Counted from the first letter of the stretch, positions 8,527 through 18,123 are shown. The stretch is 64,000 nucleotides of DNA from JACCXE01 sp963718605 (GCA_963718605.1 OY970363.1:1426001-1490000); one strand, 5' to 3'. The notes: generated from the sequence alone by a model not told the origin. Numbers and translations are program-made.

Positions 8527-10668
8527 ATGGCGACAAGCACCGTGGACAGCGGGTGGGGGCCGGTCAAGACGACGCTGGCTAACCCGCGCCTCCGCAAGGC
8601 CGCCAACCTTCTGACCGCTGCGCTCGTCTTCGTTGCGGTACAGCAGCGGCTCTGGCCTGCACCTCTCGGCGTAATCGTGCAAGGCGTCGTGATCGGCGGA
8701 CTCACTTCTCTCCTCGCCTTTGGTCTCGCGTTGACCTACCGGTCGAACCGCATCATCAACTTCGCGACCGGCGACCTGGGCGGCGCACCCGCGGCGCTCG
8801 GCGTGTTGCTCATCGTCGGCCCCGGCCTGCCGTACTTCGTCGCGATGCCGATCGCGCTCGTGGCGGCCGTCGCGCTCGGCGCGCTCGTGGAACTGCTCTT
8901 CATCCGGAGGTTCTTCAAAGCACCACGACTGATCCTCACCGTGGTGACCATCGGCATCGCCGGCTTGCTGGCCGGAGTGGAAGCGATCCTGCCGCGGGCC
9001 TTCGACATCCAAGTCCCGCCCCAGTCGTTCCCGTCGCCGTTCGACTTCTCGTTCGAGATCAGTCCGGTCGTGTTTCGCGGTAACGACATCATCGCGATGC
9101 TGGCAGTGCCGATCGCGATCCTCGCTCTCGCCGGGTTCTTTCGGTACACCCGCATCGGCATCGCCGTGCGGGCGAGCGCCGAGAGTGCGGAGCGGGCGTC
9201 GCTGTTGGGTGTGCCGGTCAAGCGGTTGCAGACCATTGTCTGGGTGGTCTCGACGGTGTTGGCGACCGTCGCCATCCTCATGCGCGCGGGCATCGTGGGC
9301 CTGCCGCTCGGCTCCGCGGTCGGCCCGGCCATCCTGCTGCGGGCATTGGCCGCCGGCGTAATCGGACGGATGGAGAAGCTGCCGACGATCTTCGTTGCTT
9401 CGGTTGCCCTCGGCATCGTCGAGCAATCGATTGTGTTCAGCACCGGCCAGACGGGCTACGTGGACCCGATTTTGTTCCTGGTCGTGCTCGGAGCGCTCCT
9501 GCTGCAGCGTCGCAGCGCGGCGTCACGCGTCGAAGACGCGCAGCAGTCATCCTGGCAAGCGGCCAAGGCCGTGCGGCCCATCCCGCGTGAACTGCGTTCG
9601 CTGGTCGAGGTCAAGCGGGCCGTGCTCATCGGCAAGCTGGCGCTTTGCGCCGCGCTCGTCGCGCTCCCCGCGGTGCTGCCAGACAGCCGCGTGAACCTTG
9701 CCGGTGTCATCGTGATCTTCGCGATCATCGGCCTGTCCCTCGTAGTGCTCACGGGCTGGGCGGGACAGGTAAGCCTCGGCCAGATGGCGTTCGTCGGGAT
9801 CGGCGCCGCCGTCGGAGGCTGGGCGACTGCGACACAAGGCTGGGACTTGCTCGTAGCGCTTCCCCTCGCCGGCTTCGCCGGCGCCGCCGCGGCGATTGTG
9901 ATCGGGCTGCCGGCGCTGCGGATCCGTGGACTGTTCCTCGCGGTGACCACGCTCGCCTTCGCGCTCGCGATGTCCACCTACGGGCTGAACGTGCAATACG
10001 TCGGTTGGTTGCCCGACGGTCGCGTCCCCCGTCCGATGATCCTCGACCGCATCGTGATCAGCAGCGAGACGCGCTTCTACTACGTGATCCTCGTCGGCTT
10101 TGCGGTCGCGGTTTGGATGGTCAACGGGCTGCGCCGCAGTCACGCCGGACGCGTCCTCGTCGCCGTGCGCGAGAACGAACGCGGCGCGCAGAGCTACGGC
10201 ATCAACGTGATCGGAGCCAAGCTCACGGCGTTCGCGGTATCGGGTTTCCTGGCCGCGTTCGCAGGCTGCCTGCTCGTGCATCATCAGCAGTCGCTCGGCA
10301 TCAGTGCGTACCTGCCGCAAGAGAGCTTGAAGGTGTTCGTGATGGTCGTGATTGGCGGCCTCGGATCGGTGCCCGGCGCCCTCATCGGCGCTGCGTACCT
10401 CCAAGGCGTCACCTACTTCGCGAGCGACCTGCCCGCGGCGGTGCGAAATCTCGTGACGTTCTTGTCGACGGGTCTCGGCGTGGTCGTCGTGCTGCTCGCG
10501 CTGCCCGGCGGGCTCGGGTCCTTGCTCTACGGCCTGCGGGACCGGCTGTTGCGCGACCTCGCAACGCGCAAGGGCATCCACGTGCCGAGCCTCATCGCGG
10601 ACTCGCGCACCGACGATGAAGAACCGCCCGCGCTGACCGAGCCCGAACTCGTTGGGGCGGGCCGATGA
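8527..10668 (+). CDS. Fused LivH-LivM branched-chain-type ABC permease
   Basis: One 713-residue protein carries both permeases of a hydrophobic-amino-acid (HAAT) ABC importer. Residues ~30-330 are LivH-like (GLALTYRSNRIINFATGDLGG, then RASAESAERASLLGVPV, the EAA-type loop). Residues ~390-690 are LivM-like (GLSLVVLTGWAGQVSLGQMAF, then RENERGAQSYGINVIGAKLTAFAV). About 16-18 hydrophobic helices are visible. The ATG at 8527 is used because upstream in-frame codons overlap the divergent gene. The stop overlaps the next start (ATGA), so it is coupled to the MFS-LivF-LivG protein. LivH-LivM fusions are known in actinobacteria. The substrate is unknown: HAAT systems also carry amides, urea, aromatic and steroid-like acids. 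Confidence 0.93.
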   Translation: MATSTVDSGWGPVKTTLANPRLRKAANLLTAALVFVAVQQRLWPAPLGVIVQGVVIGGLTSLLAFGLALTYRSNRIINFATGDLGGAPAALGVLLIVGPGLPYFVAMPIALVAAVALGALVELLFIRRFFKAPRLILTVVTIGIAGLLAGVEAILPRAFDIQVPPQSFPSPFDFSFEISPVVFRGNDIIAMLAVPIAILALAGFFRYTRIGIAVRASAESAERASLLGVPVKRLQTIVWVVSTVLATVAILMRAGIVGLPLGSAVGPAILLRALAAGVIGRMEKLPTIFVASVALGIVEQSIVFSTGQTGYVDPILFLVVLGALLLQRRSAASRVEDAQQSSWQAAKAVRPIPRELRSLVEVKRAVLIGKLALCAALVALPAVLPDSRVNLAGVIVIFAIIGLSLVVLTGWAGQVSLGQMAFVGIGAAVGGWATATQGWDLLVALPLAGFAGAAAAIVIGLPALRIRGLFLAVTTLAFALAMSTYGLNVQYVGWLPDGRVPRPMILDRIVISSETRFYYVILVGFAVAVWMVNGLRRSHAGRVLVAVRENERGAQSYGINVIGAKLTAFAVSGFLAAFAGCLLVHHQQSLGISAYLPQESLKVFVMVVIGGLGSVPGALIGAAYLQGVTYFASDLPAAVRNLVTFLSTGLGVVVVLLALPGGLGSLLYGLRDRLLRDLATRKGIHVPSLIADSRTDDEEPPALTEPELVGAGR

Positions 10669-13574
10669 AGCGTTGGACGCTCAAGGACGCGCTCGGCGGC
10701 GCGCCCACGCTGCCGTTGTGGATTCTGTTCGGGCTCAACGCGGTGGACGAGCTTGACCGCAGCGCGTTCGCGGTACTGACTCCGACGATCCGCGACCACT
10801 TCGGCTTGGACAACCAGGGCATCCTCACCGTCGTCAGCATCGTGGCGCTGGTCGCGCTTGGCAGCCAGTTGGTGTTCGGCTTCTACGCCGACCGTGTGTC
10901 CCGCGTGCGCATGGCCACGATCGGCGCGTTGGTGTGGGCCACGTTCACGCTCTTCACGGGTCTCGCACCAACGATCTTGTTGCTGCTGATCGCGCGCGCC
11001 GCCACCGGCCTTGGACGCGCCGTTAACGATCCGACGCACAACGGACTCATTGCCGACTACTACGAGCCCTCCGTGCGCACGAACGCGTACGGGTTTCACC
11101 GGATCGCGAATTACGTCGGCCTGATCGTGGGCCCGTTGTTCGGCGGTCTGCTCGCCAGTCTGTTCGGCTGGCGCGCGCCGTTCCTCGTGTTCTGGATTCC
11201 GACGGTCGTGTTGGTCGTGCTCGCGTGGCGCTACCTCAAAGAGCCCGTGCGCGGCTACCACGAACGCGCGTTGATGGGCGCGTCGGACGACGCACTGATG
11301 GTGGCCGAAGAGCCTCCGAGCTTCGGCGAAGCGTGGCGCATTTGCTCGCAAGTGAAAACGCTACGGCGAATCTGGTTGTCTCTGCCGTTCCTGGCCGCGT
11401 CGATCTTCGGTCTGGCTGCGCTGTACTCCATCGCGTACGACGACGTGTTTGGCCTCACCGAATTCCAGCGCGGGCTCGTGGCCGCGATCACCGAGCCGTT
11501 CCAGCTGCTCGGCGTGGTGATCGGTATCCCCATCGCCGGCCGACTGATGCTGAAAGGACCGGGGCACGCGTTGCGGTTCATCGCCGCGGCCGGCGCGGCG
11601 AGCGCGGTAGGCATTGTCGCCTTCGCCCTGGCGCCGAACCTGCCGATCGCGATTGCGTCGAACGTGCTCGCGTCGGCGATCACCGGCGTCATCGCGCCCG
11701 CGTTGTTCGCGGCCGTGTCGCTGGTGATCCCACCTCGGGTGCGCTCGTTCGGCTTCTCCATCGGGTCGCTCTACGTGCTGCCCGGCGTGGTGGTGCTCAG
11801 CATCATCGGCGCCATCGCGGATACCTCGGGCATTCGTCCGGCGATGCTCGTGTTGGTGCCGGTGTTCCTGGTCGGCTCGGTGATCCTGGCGTCGGCCGGC
11901 GCGTTCGTGGACGACGACATCGCCAAGGTGCGGGCGTCGACGCTCGCCCAGGCCGAGGTGTTGGCGGCGCGCAAGCGCGGCGAAGTGAAGCTGTTGCTGG
12001 TCAAGGATTTGGACGTCGGCTACGACGGCGTGCAGGTGCTGTTCGGTGTCGACTTCGAGGTCGACGAAGGCGAGATCATTGCGCTGCTCGGTACGAACGG
12101 CGCCGGGAAGTCCACGTTGCTGCGTGCGATCTCCGGCCTCATCGAACCGATGGCCGGAGCGATCGTCTTCGACGGCAGCGACATCACCTTCGCCGTCGCG
12201 CACGAAGTGGCGGCGCGCGGGATCGTGCAAGTGCCCGGCGGCAAAGGCGTGTTCCCAGGTTTGACCGTGGCCGAGAACGTGAAGATGGCCGGCTGGCTCT
12301 TTCACCGCGAGGCGGAGTACCTGGCCAAGGCCACCGACGAGGCGCTGGCGTACTTCCCGATCTTGCGGGAGCGCTGGGACCAGCCGGCGGCCAACCTGTC
12401 GGGCGGCGAGCAGCAGATGCTCACGCTGGTTCAGGCGTTCATCGCCAAACCACGCCTGCTGATGATCGACGAACTGTCGCTCGGCCTCGCGCCGATCATC
12501 GTGGCCGAACTCCTCGACATCGTCCGCGCCATCCGCGACCGCGGCACCACGATCATCCTCGTCGAGCAGTCCGTGAATGTGGCGCTCACGGTTGCCGAAA
12601 CCGCGTACTTCATGGAGAAGGGCGAGATCCGGTTCAAGGGCCCGACCACGGAGTTGCTGGCGCGGCCCGACGTGTTGCGCTCGGTGTTCCTCGAAGGCGC
12701 GGGCGCGACCTCTCGCAAGTCGACGAGCAAAGCCAACGGCAAAGCAAAACCAGCGCGAGTGAAGGTGAGCAGCGAGCGCGTGCTCGAGGTCGCAAACATC
12801 TCACGCTCCTTCGGCGGCATCACTGCAGTCGACGACGTCACCTTTGATCTACGCAAGGGCGAGATCCTCGGCATCATCGGACCGAACGGCGCGGGCAAGA
12901 CGACGCTGTTCGATCTGATCTCGGGCTTCATCAAGCCCGATCAAGGGACGGTGGTGCTCGGCGGTACCGATGTCACCGTGCATGCGCCGGACCTGCGCGC
13001 CGCGCTCGGTCTCGGCCGCTCCTTCCAAGACGCCCGCCTCTTTCCGGCCCTGACCGTGGAGGAAACGATCGCGGTGGCCCTGGCCCGCCACGTCACCGTC
13101 GCCGACCCGGTGGCGGCAATGTTGAACCTTCCCGGTGTGGCGGCGTCCGAAGAGCTCATCCAGGAACGCGTTGAGGAACTCATCGAGTTGATGCGGCTCG
13201 GCGCGTTTCGCGACAAACACATTTCCGAACTGTCCACGGGCAGCCGGCGCATCGTCGACCTCGCGTGCGTGATGGGCCACGAGCCGAGCGTCCTGTTGCT
13301 TGACGAGCCGTCCTCCGGCATCGCGCAACGCGAAACCGAAGCGCTCGGGCCGTTGCTGTTGCGTGTGCGCGATGCGACCGGCGCCTCGCTGATCGTGATC
13401 GAACACGACATGCCGCTCATCACGTCGATCTCCGACGAACTGCTCGCACTCGATCTTGGTGCCGTTGTTACCCGCGGCGCCCCCGACGTCGTGGTGCACG
13501 ACCCCGCCGTCATCTCGTCGTACCTCGGCACCACCGAGGCCGCCATTTCTCGTTCCGGAACAAGGAGTAACTAA
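10665..13574 (+). CDS. MFS-LivF-LivG triple fusion: MFS transporter joined to two ABC ATPases
   Basis: A single uninterrupted frame of 969 residues. Residues 1-430 form an MFS-type membrane domain (about 12 hydrophobic helices; FYADRVSRVR is the loop 2-3 signature region). Residues ~440-680 are a LivF-like ATPase: Walker A GTNGAGKST near 476, signature LSGGEQQ near 577, Walker B LLMIDE near 597. A Lys/Ser-rich linker leads to a LivG-like ATPase at ~705-960: Walker A GPNGAGKTT near 738, degenerate signature LSTGSRR near 854, Walker B VLLLDEPSSG near 875, H-loop IEHDM near 912. Both ATPases look catalytically complete. It overlaps the LivH-LivM gene by 4 nt and the binding-protein gene by 1 nt, so it must supply the ATPases of that importer. 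What the MFS half does is unknown. Confidence 0.93.
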   Translation: MKRWTLKDALGGAPTLPLWILFGLNAVDELDRSAFAVLTPTIRDHFGLDNQGILTVVSIVALVALGSQLVFGFYADRVSRVRMATIGALVWATFTLFTGLAPTILLLLIARAATGLGRAVNDPTHNGLIADYYEPSVRTNAYGFHRIANYVGLIVGPLFGGLLASLFGWRAPFLVFWIPTVVLVVLAWRYLKEPVRGYHERALMGASDDALMVAEEPPSFGEAWRICSQVKTLRRIWLSLPFLAASIFGLAALYSIAYDDVFGLTEFQRGLVAAITEPFQLLGVVIGIPIAGRLMLKGPGHALRFIAAAGAASAVGIVAFALAPNLPIAIASNVLASAITGVIAPALFAAVSLVIPPRVRSFGFSIGSLYVLPGVVVLSIIGAIADTSGIRPAMLVLVPVFLVGSVILASAGAFVDDDIAKVRASTLAQAEVLAARKRGEVKLLLVKDLDVGYDGVQVLFGVDFEVDEGEIIALLGTNGAGKSTLLRAISGLIEPMAGAIVFDGSDITFAVAHEVAARGIVQVPGGKGVFPGLTVAENVKMAGWLFHREAEYLAKATDEALAYFPILRERWDQPAANLSGGEQQMLTLVQAFIAKPRLLMIDELSLGLAPIIVAELLDIVRAIRDRGTTIILVEQSVNVALTVAETAYFMEKGEIRFKGPTTELLARPDVLRSVFLEGAGATSRKSTSKANGKAKPARVKVSSERVLEVANISRSFGGITAVDDVTFDLRKGEILGIIGPNGAGKTTLFDLISGFIKPDQGTVVLGGTDVTVHAPDLRAALGLGRSFQDARLFPALTVEETIAVALARHVTVADPVAAMLNLPGVAASEELIQERVEELIELMRLGAFRDKHISELSTGSRRIVDLACVMGHEPSVLLLDEPSSGIAQRETEALGPLLLRVRDATGASLIVIEHDMPLITSISDELLALDLGAVVTRGAPDVVVHDPAVISSYLGTTEAAISRSGTRSN

Positions 13575-15364
13575 TGAACCGCTGGCGTGACAAGACCTTC
13601 GGCGACTTCGCCGACGGCGTCCGTCTCTACCGTCCGTTCATCGGCGCGGTGCTCGCGCTCATCCTGGTGGCGCTCGTCTTGCCCGGAACCGAGTCGATCA
13701 AAGGCCTCGCCGCCGACAACGACAAGTCGAACGTCCAGAGCTTCGACCGGGTCGACGGCCCCACCGGATCTACAGAAACGACGGTGACCGACGTCGCCGG
13801 CACCGAGTCCTCTCTCGTCACGCCGGGCAGCCGCACGACGTCGAGCCCGGGTTCGTCCGGTGGCGCGCTGAAGGTAGGTGAGGCCGCAGCCGCGAGCGCG
13901 AACTGCGATCCCACTACTGGCCGCATTCGAATCCCGACGATCTACGCGCCGCCGTGCGTGCCCAAGTTCACAGGCAACAACGGAGGCGCCACGTATCAAG
14001 GTGTGACGGCGACGAAGATCAAAATCGTCGTCTATCTCGCGCAGGAGGACCCGGCCTCGGGCGCCCTGCTCGACGCCGCGGGCATCGACGACACCATCGA
14101 ACAGGTCAAAGCGACCTTCGAGGGTTACGCCGACTACTTCCAGTCGCATTACGAGACGTACGGCCGCAAGATCGAGTTGGTGTACCTCCAGGCGAGCGGA
14201 GCCGACGCCGATGACGCGTCGGCGCGCGCCGATGCGATCAAAGTCGCCACGGAGATCAAGGCGTTCATGTCCTGGGGCGGCCGCGTGCTGACGAACGCCT
14301 ACCAGGACGAACTCGCGGCGCGGGGCGTGCCCTGCATCTGTCCGAAAGCGCCGCCCGTCGAGTACGGACTGAACCACGCGCCGTACTACTACTCGCAGCT
14401 CATGTTCTCGTCGCAGGCCTATGTCCACCGCGCCGAATTCATCGGCAAGATGGTTTACGGCAAGAAGGCGCAATGGGCCGGCGATCCGCTCTTCACGCAG
14501 CAGCCGCGCAAGATCGGTCTGGTTTATACCGACACCGCCGCGGGCGACATCAAGCCGGGCGTGGACTTCTTCGAGAAAGAGTTGACCAGGTACGGCGCCA
14601 AGCTCGACGACCGCGTCGCGATCCAACTCGACATCCCCCGCATGCAAGAGCAGGCGCGCACGATCATCGCCCGTCTCAAGGACAAGGGCATCACGACGGT
14701 TGCGCTCGCGACGACGTTCCTCGATCCGATCTTCCTCACCGGCGAAGCGACGCGGCAGGGCTACCTGCCTGAGTGGCTGATCATCGGCTCCGCGCTTACC
14801 GATACCGCGGCGTGGGCGCGGCTGTACGACCAGGGCCAGTGGTCGCATGCGTTCGGTATCTCGCAGCTGCCGGGCCGGCTCGTGTCGCAGAAGACCGATC
14901 CGTGGGCGCTATGGCAGTGGCACTTCAACGGCCAGACGCCACCCGCCGACGACACCTTCGCCGTGGAGTACTCGCCCGAGTTTGTGTTTTTCACCGGGTT
15001 GCATCTCGCCGGTCCCAAGCTCACACCGGCGTCGTTCCGCGACGGGCTGTTTTCGTTTCCGCCTACCGGTGGCGGGGTGACGACGCCGATGACGTCGTGG
15101 GGCAACCACGGGTTCTGGCAGTGGGAGGACTACTCGCCGTTCGACGACGCCACCGAAGTGTGGTGGGACACGACCGTGCGTGGACCGGACGAAACCGGGT
15201 CCGAGGGGCAGGGGATGTATCGCTACGTCGACGGGGGCAAGCGATATCGCACAAAGCAATGGCCGACCCGTGCGCCGAAGGCGTTCGACACGAACGGCAC
15301 GGTGGTGATTTACAACGAGGTTCCGGCTGGGGAGCGGGCGCCGTCTTATCCGCACAAGCACTGA
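13574..15364 (+). CDS. Membrane-anchored Liv-type substrate-binding protein
   Basis: 596 residues. A single hydrophobic segment (GAVLALILVALVLPG, residues ~24-40) after a basic N-terminus acts as an uncleaved anchor or signal. A Ser/Thr-rich linker follows, then a type-1 periplasmic-binding-protein fold starting near GATYQGVTATKIKIVVYLAQ. The start ATG shares a base with the preceding stop (TAATG) and has a strong AAGGAG upstream. There is no lipobox Cys, so tethering is by the N-terminal helix. It captures the ligand for the fused permease and ATPases. It is related to the binding protein at 39.9-41.7 kb: both have GATYQGVT and a Cys pair before it. Confidence 0.88.
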   Translation: MNRWRDKTFGDFADGVRLYRPFIGAVLALILVALVLPGTESIKGLAADNDKSNVQSFDRVDGPTGSTETTVTDVAGTESSLVTPGSRTTSSPGSSGGALKVGEAAAASANCDPTTGRIRIPTIYAPPCVPKFTGNNGGATYQGVTATKIKIVVYLAQEDPASGALLDAAGIDDTIEQVKATFEGYADYFQSHYETYGRKIELVYLQASGADADDASARADAIKVATEIKAFMSWGGRVLTNAYQDELAARGVPCICPKAPPVEYGLNHAPYYYSQLMFSSQAYVHRAEFIGKMVYGKKAQWAGDPLFTQQPRKIGLVYTDTAAGDIKPGVDFFEKELTRYGAKLDDRVAIQLDIPRMQEQARTIIARLKDKGITTVALATTFLDPIFLTGEATRQGYLPEWLIIGSALTDTAAWARLYDQGQWSHAFGISQLPGRLVSQKTDPWALWQWHFNGQTPPADDTFAVEYSPEFVFFTGLHLAGPKLTPASFRDGLFSFPPTGGGVTTPMTSWGNHGFWQWEDYSPFDDATEVWWDTTVRGPDETGSEGQGMYRYVDGGKRYRTKQWPTRAPKAFDTNGTVVIYNEVPAGERAPSYPHKH

Positions 15365-15401
15365 TGTCGCAACAAACCAAACCCAATCCCTAGGGGGAAC
15401 A

Positions 15402-16412
15402 ATGCGCAAAGCACTACTGGTCATTGCGGTCGCCGCAGCGATCATCCTGTCCATGCCATCGGTGGCCATGGCGGTGCCGACGCCGCCGACGCAGCCCGCG
15501 AGCGGCCCCGGCGGAGGCGGCTACCCGTGGTCGAGTTACGTCTACCGCGTTCGGTCGTTCCCGAACTACGACCTCAACTACGCCACGTACGAACCCGCGG
15601 GCTGGGTGGGCGGTGGCACCGCACCCACCACGGCGAAGATCGTCGTGTTCAATCACGGCTACACCTACAACACCACGCCCTACTACCAGGAGTGGCTGCG
15701 CCACCTGGTGCGCAAGGGCAACATCGTGATCTTCCCCGTGTACCAAACGCAGTACACGAACCAAGCGTTCTTCACGCCGAACGCGATCTGGTCGACGAGG
15801 GACGCGATCAGCTACATGAACGCGGTGGCCACGGTGAAGCCCGACACCGCCGCGGGCATGTCGTTGATCGGTCACTCATGGGGTGGACCGGTAAGCGCCA
15901 ACATGGCGGCGCGTTGGTCAGCCGAAGGCTTGCCGCAGCCAAAGTCCGTCCTTTTTGCCGAGCCGTACAGCCTGACGATCGACTCGTCGCTAGCCGGCAT
16001 TCCCGCGGCGACGAAGATCGACTGCGTCGTCGGCAACTACGACACGATCGTCGGCCGTACCGGTTGCGACGCGCTGTGGCCCAAACTCAGCCACGTTTCG
16101 GGCACGAACAAGAACTACGTCTGGATGTTCTCGGACTATCGAGGCTCGCCGTCGCTGGTGTCTGACCACAACGCGCCGGCCGAACTCAGCGGTATGTCGT
16201 CGGTCGACGCGCTGGACTGGTACGGCTTCTGGAAGCTCGGCGACTCGCTGCGCGACTGCGGCATGCTCGGCACGAACTGCGCCAGGGCGCTCGGCGGCAC
16301 CTCCGCGCAGACGAGCCTCGGCAACTGGTCCGACGGCGTCGCCGTGATCCCGCTGCAGTCGACGACGGGCGTACCGACCTGTCCGCCGGGTTCGTACTCG
16401 CTGGGCTGTTAG
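15402..16412 (+). CDS. Secreted alpha/beta hydrolase
   Basis: 336 residues with a clear signal peptide (MRKALLVIAVAAAIILSMPS, cleavage after AMA). The mature enzyme has the alpha/beta-hydrolase pattern: IVVFNHGYTYN (oxyanion region), the nucleophile elbow SLIGHSWGGPVSANMAA (Ser near 159), an acidic residue around GNYDTIVG and a probable His in SDHNAPAEL. Four or more Cys suggest disulfides outside the cell. A good Shine-Dalgarno (AGGGGGAAC) precedes the ATG. It lies 37 bp after the binding-protein gene and may ride on that transcript, which would make it an extracellular esterase that frees the transporter's ligand; this is inference. Confidence 0.85.
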   Translation: MRKALLVIAVAAAIILSMPSVAMAVPTPPTQPASGPGGGGYPWSSYVYRVRSFPNYDLNYATYEPAGWVGGGTAPTTAKIVVFNHGYTYNTTPYYQEWLRHLVRKGNIVIFPVYQTQYTNQAFFTPNAIWSTRDAISYMNAVATVKPDTAAGMSLIGHSWGGPVSANMAARWSAEGLPQPKSVLFAEPYSLTIDSSLAGIPAATKIDCVVGNYDTIVGRTGCDALWPKLSHVSGTNKNYVWMFSDYRGSPSLVSDHNAPAELSGMSSVDALDWYGFWKLGDSLRDCGMLGTNCARALGGTSAQTSLGNWSDGVAVIPLQSTTGVPTCPPGSYSLGC

Positions 16413-17200
16413 ACGGCGGCTTGTCGCGGACGCACGAAGGTGGGTTCGGACGGCGTCGACTGGGTCGGGTCGTACCGGTAACCGGCCTCGGCGAAGTCGC
16501 GCAACGCTCTCGCACTGCGGACGCGGTGGCGGACCAACCAGGCCGCCATCGCGCCGCGGGCGCGCTTGGCCGGGAACGAGATGACGCGGTAGTCGCCGCT
16601 CGGCGCCTGGTCGAGAAAGCGCGGGCTGATCAAGGTTCCGTCCAAGATCTTGGTGTCGACCGATCGGAAGTACTCGCCCGACGCGAGGTTGATCACGAGG
16701 TCGGGCCCGGGTGACTCGGCGAGATCGGCGTTGAGCGCTGGCGCGATGACGTCGTCCCAATAGTCGTAGAGGGTGTCGCCCTTCGCGGTGGTGAGTTTCG
16801 TGCCCATCTCCAGCCGATAGGGCTGCATCAGGTCGAGCGGACGCAGTACGCCGTAGAGGCCCGACAGGATCCGCACGGTCTTCTGCGCTTCGGAGAAGTC
16901 GCGTTCGGTAAACGTCGCGCGTGCGTTCATGCCTTGGTAGACGTCGCCGTTGAACGCCAGCACCGCTGGCCGCGCGTTGCGCCGCGTGAAGGGAGTATGG
17001 AACTCCGCGTACCGGCGCGCATTCAGATCGGCCAGTTCCGTCGAGATGCTCATCAGGTCGGCGATTTCGGTGACCGACTTCTGCCGCATGACGTCGATCA
17101 ACTCGAGTGAGTAATCGAGGAACCGAGGCTCGGTGTACTTCCTCGTCGACAGCTTCGACTCGTAGTCGAGGGACTTCGCAGGCGACAGAAGAATCAGCAC
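16409..17200 (-). CDS. yaaA: YaaA/DUF328 peroxide-stress protein
   Basis: 263 residues, full length for the YaaA family. Diagnostic blocks are LLSPAKSLDYES at the start, LADLNARRYAEF, AFNGDVYQGM, RILSGLYGVLRPLDLMQPYRLEMG and INLASGEYFRSV. In Escherichia coli, YaaA limits hydrogen-peroxide damage by lowering free iron, and it has a DNA-binding fold. The start is GTG at 17200, directly giving the conserved MLILLSPAKSL. The 3' end overlaps the convergent hydrolase gene by 4 nt (stop codons on opposite strands share bases). Confidence 0.95.
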   Translation of the reverse strand: MLILLSPAKSLDYESKLSTRKYTEPRFLDYSLELIDVMRQKSVTEIADLMSISTELADLNARRYAEFHTPFTRRNARPAVLAFNGDVYQGMNARATFTERDFSEAQKTVRILSGLYGVLRPLDLMQPYRLEMGTKLTTAKGDTLYDYWDDVIAPALNADLAESPGPDLVINLASGEYFRSVDTKILDGTLISPRFLDQAPSGDYRVISFPAKRARGAMAAWLVRHRVRSARALRDFAEAGYRYDPTQSTPSEPTFVRPRQAAV

Positions 17201-17227
17201 GAAGGCATTGTCGCCGATGAAGGGGGT

Positions 17228-17479
17228 ATGGCGTGGGCCATGAGTTGGCTCGTGTTGTCACTGGTGTTGTCGATCGTGCTCACGGTGGTGCTGAACCTCG
17301 GCGTACGCGCCTTTCCGAACGGGTCGCGCCGGGTCGGCGAACGCGGGGAACGGTGGCTCGCCGATCGTGCCCTCGACGATTCGCCCCGGGTCCGCGTGTT
17401 CTTTCCGTGGAAGGCAATGCTGCTCGGCTCGATCGTGCTGACGGTTTTGGTAAACGTGATCGCCGCGTTGGCACGGTAG
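17228..17479 (+). CDS. Small two-helix membrane protein, unknown function
   Basis: 83 residues with two predicted membrane helices, WLVLSLVLSIVLTVVLNLGV near the N-terminus and AMLLGSIVLTVLVNVIAAL at the C-terminus, joined by a polar Arg-rich loop (GSRRVGERGERWLADRAL). A strong Shine-Dalgarno (GAAGGGGGT) just before the ATG at 17228 supports a real gene. It diverges from yaaA with 27 bp between the starts. I do not recognise a family. Confidence 0.7.
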   Translation: MAWAMSWLVLSLVLSIVLTVVLNLGVRAFPNGSRRVGERGERWLADRALDDSPRVRVFFPWKAMLLGSIVLTVLVNVIAALAR

Positions 17480-17592
17480 ATAGGTCGGCGAAGGCAAAGT
17501 TCAGGGTCGCACCCTGAGGACTTCAATTCGGCATACACGCATAGTGCATTCAACGAAGGATCCACACGGGTTCCGGATAAAGGGAGACTCAA

Positions 17593-17901
17593 ATGCGTCG
17601 TCTTGCATGTATCGCCGCCGCGGCACCTGTCGCGTTGGCCGCTCTCATGGCCCTCACCTCGGAACCGGCTGCGGCAGAGCCGCGAACGGTCGTCGTGACG
17701 CTTTTGGGCGGTTCCAGTATCAAAGTCGCGGCCTCGCCTGGTAGCCCGACTTCCGGGCCAAGTGCGTCCCTGGACATTTCCCTCAACTTGCCGGGCACCC
17801 ATCTCGACCCCGACTTCGGCGTGCTGCTAGGCGGGGGGCCGCGTGAGGGCGTCACGATTCGTGCAGGCAAACGGTCGATCTACCTAGCAAAGGCGCCATA
17901 G
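17593..17901 (+). CDS. Small exported protein, unknown function
   Basis: 102 residues. A signal peptide is evident (MRRLACIAAAAPVALAALMA, cleavage near AAAEP), leaving a mature chain of about 75 residues with a beta-like pattern (RTVVVTLLGGSSIKVAAS, ASLDISLNLPG). AGGGAG lies at good distance before the ATG. The preceding 113 bp are AT-richer than their surroundings and may carry its promoter. No recognised domain and no cysteines. Confidence 0.65.
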   Translation: MRRLACIAAAAPVALAALMALTSEPAAAEPRTVVVTLLGGSSIKVAASPGSPTSGPSASLDISLNLPGTHLDPDFGVLLGGGPREGVTIRAGKRSIYLAKAP

Positions 17902-18123
17902 CCGAGCCTTCGCGTCCGTCGTCGGCACCATCGGTTCAGCGGCGAGCTGGCTCCGGATGCGTTGGCGGAACGCGCGCAGGCCGAGGCCGGTCACCACGCT
18001 TGGTGCGACGGCCCGGGCCGTCGCGGTGCGGCGGACGCCGAACATCGGCGACAGCTCACCAAAGTGGATGCCTGGGCCGGCCCGTCGCATCACGTGCTCG
18101 CGGTGATGCGCCACGTCGGGCAT
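17884..18123 (-). CDS. Possible small basic protein
   Basis: A 79-codon frame beginning MPDVAHHREHVMRRAGPGIHF and rich in Arg, between clpP and the exported-protein gene, overlapping the latter's end by 18 nt. The composition looks more protein-like than the shadows around it, and it would sit 31 nt after the clpP stop on the same strand, but there is no strong ribosome-binding site and no recognised family. If it is not a gene, the 250 bp between 17902 and 18154 holds nothing I can identify. Confidence 0.3.
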   Translation of the reverse strand: MPDVAHHREHVMRRAGPGIHFGELSPMFGVRRTATARAVAPSVVTGLGLRAFRQRIRSQLAAEPMVPTTDAKARLWRLC

